Shown here: in pieces, positions 32,597 to 37,378 of the stretch
Layout of the letters: every line of letters begins with the position of its first letter
Position numbering within the stretch: position 1 is the stretch's first letter
Made by a program: the position numbers and the translations under genes
Notes under the pieces: generated by a model
The model's input: only the letters and a program-made list of their open reading frames with translations
Databases searched by the model: none
What the model was told of the DNA's origin: nothing
Source: an uncultured Lachnospiraceae bacterium
GTDB lineage: Bacteria > Bacillota > Clostridia > Lachnospirales > Lachnospiraceae
NCBI GenBank assembly: GCA_946616835.1
Contig: CAMOJK010000017.1
Span: 1 to 37,378, forward strand
Direction of reading: 5' to 3'
Length of the DNA: 37,378 bases

Positions 32597-32687
32597 AGCA
32601 GAGGCTCCTTATTGTTATTTGCTGAAACTTCCCATACACAGGAAAGTGAACGGCAGTCCATAGTTATTTGTTATATGCATGCAACAT

Positions 32688-32739
32688 ATTATATCCTATA
32701 ATGCTGTTTTTTGCAGATTAGGCATTTCTGTTATACAAT
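32688..32739. promoter_or_regulatory. Possible divergent promoters sharing one hexamer
   Basis: In the 195-base divergent gap between the activase and tadA, TTGCAG at 32711-32716 can act as -35 for TACAAT (32734-32739) rightward, 17 bases away. Its complement CTGCAA can act as -35 for TATAAT on the minus strand (32688-32693), also 17 bases away. The -35 matches are only three of six, so this is a suggestion. Confidence 0.35.
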
Positions 32740-32791
32740 AAACGATACAGTGTTATGATTATTTTAAATTTTTGAATAAGAATCCGGGAAA

Positions 32792-33340
32792 ATGACAAAA
32801 GAAGAAACAGATATAAAATATATGAAAGAAGCTGTCCGGCAGGCACAGAAGGCGGCTGAGGTTGGGGAAGTGCCCATTGGCTGTGTGATAGTTTATAATG
32901 GAATACGTGATAAGGGAGACCGGAAAAAGTTTTCAGATAAGACGAGGACTGAGCTCATCGGAAAGATCATAGGCCGGGGATACAACCGACGCAATACCGA
33001 TAAGAGTACGCTTTCCCATGCAGAGATCACCGCTATAAAAAAAGCCAGTAAAAAGCTTGAGGATTGGCGACTTGAGGGGGCAACCATGTATGTAACTCTT
33101 GAACCCTGTCAGATGTGTGCGGGTGCCATTATGCAGGCAAGAATGGACAGGGTGGTGATAGGCTGCATGAGTCCGAAAGCAGGCTGCGCCGGATCTGTTC
33201 TGAATATACTGGAGATGGACGGGTTTAATCACAAAGTTGAGGTGACCAGGGGTATCTGTGAGGAAGAGTGCAGCAGGGTGCTGACGGATTTCTTTAAGGA
33301 AATGAGATCAAGAAAGCCGGATCCGGCTGAGGAAAAATGA
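32792..33340 (+). CDS. tadA: tRNA adenosine(34) deaminase TadA with an inserted loop
   Basis: Essential enzyme converting adenosine 34 to inosine in tRNA-Arg(ACG). The zinc and catalytic motifs are H76-A-E78 (SHAEITAI) and P105-C106-Q-M-C109 (LEPCQMCAGAI), followed by ARMDRVVIGCMSPKAGCAGS, typical of TadA. The 182 residues exceed the usual 150-165 because about 21 charged residues (37-57, GIRDKGDRKKFSDKTRTELI) are inserted between the strand CVIVYN and the strand GKIIGRGYNRR. The insertion keeps frame and ends back in perfect family sequence, so it is an expansion of a surface hairpin. Its stop overlaps the start of the pseudouridine synthase gene (ATGA). Confidence 0.92.
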   Translation: MTKEETDIKYMKEAVRQAQKAAEVGEVPIGCVIVYNGIRDKGDRKKFSDKTRTELIGKIIGRGYNRRNTDKSTLSHAEITAIKKASKKLEDWRLEGATMYVTLEPCQMCAGAIMQARMDRVVIGCMSPKAGCAGSVLNILEMDGFNHKVEVTRGICEEECSRVLTDFFKEMRSRKPDPAEEK

Positions 33341-34071
33341 TTTCGGTAAAGTTAATTATGGATAAGCGTATTGAGATAATATATGAAGATGATAATATCA
33401 TAGTCTGCCACAAGTTTTCCGGGATAGCAGTCCAGTCTGCCTCAATAGGCAGTCCGGATATGGTGACGGAACTGAAGAAATATCTGGCGGAGAAAGCTAA
33501 TGGCTTAAAGGGAAAGCAGCCAAGGGCTGCGGCCCCATACATAGCTGTGATCCACCGACTTGATCAGCCTGTGGAGGGGATACTAGTTTTTGCAAAGGAT
33601 AAAGGATCAGCGGGAATATTGTCAAAGCAGGCATCCGGAGAAGACCCCGGCATGGAAAAAATGTACCGGGCTGTTGTATACGGACATATGAAGGAAAAAT
33701 CGGGGAAGCTTTCCAATTACCTTTTAAAGGATGGAAGGACCAACAGTTCGGCAGTAGTGTCAAAGGCTCAGGGCGGAAAGCTTGCTGAGCTTGAATACGA
33801 AGTGGTGGATAAAAATCAGGCGAAAGATGAATCTGATGATAAGACTGAGTGCGTGAATATTAAGCTTCTGAGTGGGAGACATCATCAGATAAGAGTACAG
33901 CTCTCATATGCGGGGGTTCCTATAGTCGGAGACCTTAAGTATGGCAATGCGGAATCAAAAGCTTATGCAAAAGAAAAAGGGATCAGGCAGCTATGCCTGT
34001 GTGCATATCGTCTGACCTTCAGACATCCTGTTGATGGCCGGAAAATGGATTTTATACTGGATGGGACTTGA
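33337..34071 (+). CDS. RluD-family RNA pseudouridine synthase
   Basis: A 244-residue pseudouridine synthase of the RluA/RluD family, isomerising uridines in rRNA or tRNA. The catalytic motif is AVIHRLDQPVEGILVFAK with the nucleophile D76; most relatives have HRLDxxTSG, here HRLDQPVEG. The later motif LLSGRHHQIRVQLSYAGVPIVGDLKYG is conserved. No S4 domain is present. The ATG at 33337 overlaps the tadA stop (ATGA) and has GAGG four bases upstream; an in-frame ATG at 33358 lacks a ribosome binding site. Coupling to tadA makes a small RNA-modification unit. Target site unknown. Confidence 0.9.
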   Translation: MISVKLIMDKRIEIIYEDDNIIVCHKFSGIAVQSASIGSPDMVTELKKYLAEKANGLKGKQPRAAAPYIAVIHRLDQPVEGILVFAKDKGSAGILSKQASGEDPGMEKMYRAVVYGHMKEKSGKLSNYLLKDGRTNSSAVVSKAQGGKLAELEYEVVDKNQAKDESDDKTECVNIKLLSGRHHQIRVQLSYAGVPIVGDLKYGNAESKAYAKEKGIRQLCLCAYRLTFRHPVDGRKMDFILDGT

Positions 34072-35395
34072 TAATAAACAAAAGGATATGACACCGTATG
34101 ACATGTCGCGGAAGCCTGTGAAACAGTTTCTGCCTTTGCTTTTGCTGCTCTGGGGGGCTGCGCTTGTGTCAACACCCGGACTTAAGAAAAATAAGATCCG
34201 TATGGAAGGCCTTAAACCGCCGTTTCTTGTTTACTCCACACATCAGGGATTTTCCGATTATTTTATAGTTCCGAGAATGCTTTTTCCCCATAGGGCAAAT
34301 TATGTGTCGGATATGGAAGGTTTTGCAGCTTTTGGAAATGCAGCTTACCGCGCAGGGGGATGCATAGGAAAGAGGCGTTATGTTCCTGATGTGTCCGTAA
34401 TGCTGAACATCAGGTATGCACTTAAGCAGTTAAAGCAGACCGTGGTCCTGTTTCCTGAGTCAAGGCACTGTGATGCCGGTATCACTTCTACACTTCCGGA
34501 TAATCTTGGGAAGCTGGCAAAATTTCTGGATGTTCCCCTGGTGGTTATATACAGCCATGGCTGTTATCTGGCAAATCCTTTCTGGGATGAGGAGCGCAGC
34601 AGGAAGGTCCGGATGGAGAGTACGGCAGAGCTTTTATATACACGGGAGGAATTGCGTAAAGTTTCTGCGGACGAAGTACAGCGCCTCGTTGAAGAAAAAC
34701 TTCAGTATGATGAGTATGCCTGGCAGAAAGAAAATGGCATAAAGATAAGATCGGATTCAAGGGCAGAAGGTCTGCATCTTCCTTTATATCAGTGCAGGTC
34801 CTGTGGTACAAAGGGAAAGATGAGAAGCAGTGGTGTTAATCTATGGTGCGATAACTGCAGGAAAAGATGGACTCTTACTGAAGATGGGGAACTTATAACA
34901 CCTGATACAGGAGAAATTTATAGTATTACGGAATGGTACAGGCAGGAGAGAAGACAGGTAGAAAAAGAAATAGAAAACGGTACATACAAAGAGCTTGATA
35001 TTCCGGTAAAGGTGGAGGCCCTGCCGAATGAAAAAGGCTTTGTTCCGATGGGGAGCGGCAGGCTGGTATACAACAGTGAAGGGTTTTATCTTTATCTGGA
35101 AGATCAATATGCCCAAAAAGAAGATTACACCCCCTTATTTTTCTCAAATAGAAAACAGGAATCACTGCAGACTGAGTATAATTATAAAAAGCGTGGCAAA
35201 TGCATAGTGCTTTCAACAAAGAACTGTTGTTACTATGTATACTCGGAGGACGAGAGCTTTATCGTGACGGAACTGGAGTTTGCTGTTGAGAAGTATCATT
35301 CATTATCGGTCCGGAATGACAGAGACAGAAAAAATAAAATGCAGGTTACTGTAAAAGATTGTTTGACCACGAAACAATCCGAATTAAATTTATGA
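34061..35395 (+). CDS. PlsC-like acyltransferase with an embedded zinc ribbon
   Basis: A 444-residue membrane-associated protein. A hydrophobic segment (about 22-40) precedes a 1-acylglycerol-3-phosphate acyltransferase-type domain with the HX4D motif H61-QGFS-D66 and FPESR (131-135) in place of FPEGTRS. These enzymes make phosphatidic acid, though this branch may use another acceptor. After the catalytic domain, C245/C248 and C263/C266 form a zinc ribbon, followed by about 180 residues without recognised motif. The start is uncertain: the ATG at 34061 overlaps the upstream gene by 11 bases; 34031 and 34088 are alternatives, and none has a good ribosome binding site. Probably co-transcribed with tadA and the pseudouridine synthase gene. 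Confidence 0.78.
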   Translation: MGLDNKQKDMTPYDMSRKPVKQFLPLLLLLWGAALVSTPGLKKNKIRMEGLKPPFLVYSTHQGFSDYFIVPRMLFPHRANYVSDMEGFAAFGNAAYRAGGCIGKRRYVPDVSVMLNIRYALKQLKQTVVLFPESRHCDAGITSTLPDNLGKLAKFLDVPLVVIYSHGCYLANPFWDEERSRKVRMESTAELLYTREELRKVSADEVQRLVEEKLQYDEYAWQKENGIKIRSDSRAEGLHLPLYQCRSCGTKGKMRSSGVNLWCDNCRKRWTLTEDGELITPDTGEIYSITEWYRQERRQVEKEIENGTYKELDIPVKVEALPNEKGFVPMGSGRLVYNSEGFYLYLEDQYAQKEDYTPLFFSNRKQESLQTEYNYKKRGKCIVLSTKNCCYYVYSEDESFIVTELEFAVEKYHSLSVRNDRDRKNKMQVTVKDCLTTKQSELNL

Positions 35396-35411
35396 TTGGG
35401 AGGTAGGAAAA

Positions 35412-36416
35412 ATGCCACATTCAAGCGGAGGCGGATCACACGGAGGCGGATCTCATGGAGGCTCACATGGAAGAGGCTCCAGCGGACACCGTACATCACA
35501 CTCATATTTTCCGGGCTCAACAAGATATGCCTATTATCATAAAGGGCGTATAGAATATTATTACCGTGATGCGGAATATACGGCAGAAGATTTTAAGGAC
35601 AAGTCGAAATCGCGACTGATCACTGCGCTGATACTTTGTGTTTTTTATGCCGTTTTCATTGTAGCCATACTAGCCGGCACGTTCAATTTTCCAAGAAAAT
35701 TAACAATGGACTATCAGGATACGTCCATTGTTATTTCGGACGGAAAACAGCTTCTAAGTGATGATGACCTGATAAGGATAGGGGAATCATTCTCGGAATT
35801 TCAGGATAAAACCGGTATTACTCCGGCACTTTTGATAATCGACAATTCAGAGTGGATGGGGCATTATACTTCACTTGAAAATTATGCATATGAATATTAT
35901 GTGCAGCGCTGGGATGATGAAAAGCACTGGCTTATAGTTTATTCAACCGACGCTGATAAAGAGTGGGAAGACTGGTACTGGGAAGGAATGCAGGGGGATG
36001 ATACTGATAACATCCTTACGACTAAAAGGACGGATGATTTCAGGGAGAATTTCCAGAAAGGACTTCTGCAGAACAGGCAGTCCTTTACGGATTCTTTTCT
36101 GGCTGCGTTTGACAGCCTGAATGATGTATGCATGCAAATGAGCTTCCAGCCTATAGTTCTTATAGCACTGCCTTTTGTGCTGCTGCATGCATCCATATTC
36201 CTGTATTCCGTAACGATCGGTGCCAAGAAAAGGGAGGAAAAAGCGAGAAATTCAGTCAAGCTTGAAAAAGATGTGCAGTATGTGGAGGATACCTGTAAGT
36301 GGTGCGGCGGCTTGTATATTCATGGCATACATCTGTCATGCCCGCATTGCGGAGGCACTATCGATCCGCTGGGAGAGCCGATAAATGTTGCCTCGCCTGA
36401 ATCTCTCATACGGTAG
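35412..36416 (+). CDS. TPM-like membrane protein with His-rich N-terminus and C-terminal zinc ribbon
   Basis: A 334-residue protein. Residues 1-31 are a Gly/Ser/His low-complexity run (His at 3, 10, 15, 19, 26, 30), encoded by imperfect GGAGGCTCACAT-type DNA repeats. Transmembrane helices lie near 69-92 and 246-270. Between them LSDDDLIRIGESFSEFQDKT and KHWLIVYSTDADKEWEDWYWE resemble the TPM (TLP18.3/Psb32/MOLO-1) domain, of unsettled function (acid phosphatase or complex assembly). With two helices, the TPM-like domain should face outside and both termini inside. The C-terminal tail has C295/C298 and C310/C313 (CKWCGG, CPHCGG). GGGAGG-like ribosome binding site; the gene follows the acyltransferase by 16 bases. 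Confidence 0.75.
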   Translation: MPHSSGGGSHGGGSHGGSHGRGSSGHRTSHSYFPGSTRYAYYHKGRIEYYYRDAEYTAEDFKDKSKSRLITALILCVFYAVFIVAILAGTFNFPRKLTMDYQDTSIVISDGKQLLSDDDLIRIGESFSEFQDKTGITPALLIIDNSEWMGHYTSLENYAYEYYVQRWDDEKHWLIVYSTDADKEWEDWYWEGMQGDDTDNILTTKRTDDFRENFQKGLLQNRQSFTDSFLAAFDSLNDVCMQMSFQPIVLIALPFVLLHASIFLYSVTIGAKKREEKARNSVKLEKDVQYVEDTCKWCGGLYIHGIHLSCPHCGGTIDPLGEPINVASPESLIR

Positions 36417-36522
36417 TGTTAATTTACATTTCTCATACACCGATATGGACGGAACGACACTTACAATTGTATCGTGATGATATCACCGTCATTTATGGCA
36501 GATGTTCTAGAGAGGAAGATGA

Positions 36523-37378
36523 ATGTCATTTAAGATAGTCCGAAATGATATAACGAAAGTATCTGCGGATGCTATCGTAAATACAGCCAATCCAAAGCCT
36601 GTATATGCGGGCGGAACGGATGCTGCGGTTTATGCGGCAGCAGGTGCTGGAGATCTGCTTAAGGAAAGACAGAAAATAGGTGATATCGCGGTGGGACACG
36701 CTGCGGTGACACCGGCTTTTGCTTTGGATGCAAAATACATAATCCACACCGTTGGTCCTGAGTGGACCGGCGGAGATAACGGTGAAAGGGAAGCGGTAAA
36801 AAACTGCTATGAAACGAGTCTGAAACTGGCTAAAGAGCTTGGCTGCGAAAGTATAGCTTTTCCTCTTATTGCCACAGGTGTGTACGGCTTTCCTAAGGAT
36901 GAGGCTCTTAAGATAGCCGTGTCGGCATTCAGTGAGTATCTGCTGCAGGAAGATATGGAAATCACACTTGTGGTTTTCGACAGGGAATCCTTTGTACTGT
37001 CTGATAAAGTTTTTTCCGGCGTTGATGAGTATATTGATGACAATTATGTCTGTGAGGCTCTGGATGATGAGTATGAAGCGGCCCGGAGTGAAAAAAATGC
37101 ATCCTTCGTGAGACCGGATATTATGGAGGCGCCACAAGATGCTTTCATGGCATCTGCGGATTCATCAAAGGGACGGATCAATAATCTGTTTGGGATGCTT
37201 GGGAAGATAGGGCGAAAGAGGGAGTCTTTTCCGAGTAGCAGTGAAGGTGCAGAAACTGCAAGCAGGAATGCCGGAGACCACGGCTGTGAGGCTGGTGCGG
37301 CGGTATCTTATCTGACTGAAGATGCGGCCGAGCGCGAAGCTCCATCAGAAGCCTTGGCAGAAGATAGGGCTCTTTCCG
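36523..37378 (+). CDS. Macro-domain protein (3'-truncated by window)
   Basis: The frame is open from the ATG at 36523 to the window end (285 codons). The first about 160 residues form a macro domain, a binder or hydrolase of ADP-ribose and its derivatives: FKIVRNDITKVSADAIVNTA at the start, GGTDAAVYAAAG as the phosphate-binding loop, HTVGPEW and FPLIATGVYGFPKDEAL. The loop lacks the GGGV form of classical MacroD hydrolases, so activity is uncertain. After the domain comes an acidic then Lys/Arg/Ser-rich segment, probably disordered. GAGGA at 36512-36516 is six bases before the start. What the downstream part encodes cannot be seen. Confidence 0.85.
   Translation, partial: MSFKIVRNDITKVSADAIVNTANPKPVYAGGTDAAVYAAAGAGDLLKERQKIGDIAVGHAAVTPAFALDAKYIIHTVGPEWTGGDNGEREAVKNCYETSLKLAKELGCESIAFPLIATGVYGFPKDEALKIAVSAFSEYLLQEDMEITLVVFDRESFVLSDKVFSGVDEYIDDNYVCEALDDEYEAARSEKNASFVRPDIMEAPQDAFMASADSSKGRINNLFGMLGKIGRKRESFPSSSEGAETASRNAGDHGCEAGAAVSYLTEDAAEREAPSEALAEDRALS

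Overview
The window looks like a chromosomal segment of an anaerobic, low-to-moderate GC Firmicute, most likely a Lachnospiraceae (Butyrivibrio/Roseburia-type) bacterium. The evidence is AddAB rather than RecBCD, strong AGGAGG/GGGAGG ribosome binding sites, sigma-A-like promoters, TTG/GTG starts, an MsmK/UgpC-type sugar ABC ATPase, a radical SAM activase of anaerobic metabolism, and cyclic-di-GMP proteins with the cytosolic sensor architectures common in that family. Genus cannot be decided. No rRNA, tRNA, insertion sequence or CRISPR array was seen.

Layout, left to right. 1-5535: the addB 3' part and addA (recombinational repair). 5633-8688: a GAF-HD-GYP protein followed by a strong terminator, then a CPBP membrane protease. 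8725-12396: a cytosolic ParB-like/BMP-ligand-binding fusion, translationally coupled to a metallophosphoesterase, then hisC. 12561-16373: DUF368/PopT lipid carrier transporter, a SAM methyltransferase and glutamine-dependent NAD synthetase. 16496-17921 (minus strand): a small membrane protein and, unexpectedly, a decayed type II-like CRISPR adaptation module, namely a cas1 gene with a large internal deletion and frame change and a full-length cas2 that has lost the usual metal-binding aspartate. 18060-21628: a zinc-ribbon membrane protein, a 62-residue membrane protein, a guanine-deaminase-like enzyme, a class I aminotransferase and a GNAT acetyltransferase.

21681-26334 is the most unusual intact cluster. 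A ParB/Srx-like domain fused to a HAD-like domain, a free-standing HAD-like paralogue and a 1088-residue LacI-type sensor/EAL/beta-helix protein are packed with overlapping or nearly touching ends. 26385-27687 is a solitary, codon-optimised msmK-type ATPase gene with a textbook promoter overlapped by a cre-like palindrome and a textbook terminator. 27798-29352 is an accessory AAA ATPase with a C-terminal PD-(D/E)xK-like domain, preceded by three evenly spaced copies of a 16-bp element (two direct, one inverted) that look like an operator array or competing RNA hairpins. It is followed by a decayed gene fragment. 29696-31843: a glycosyltransferase whose promoter predicts a leaderless mRNA, and a PucR/CdaR-type regulator.

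31862-37378: a radical SAM activase (minus), then tadA, an RluD-family pseudouridine synthase and a PlsC-like acyltransferase with a built-in zinc ribbon in one overlapping unit, a TPM-like membrane protein with a His/Gly/Ser-rich N-terminus and C-terminal zinc ribbon, and a macro-domain protein cut by the window end.

Cyclic-di-GMP breakdown appears twice (HD-GYP and EAL), ParB/Srx-like domains twice in unusual fusions, and CDA-fold deaminases twice. All functional assignments rest on motifs read by eye; no database search was possible.
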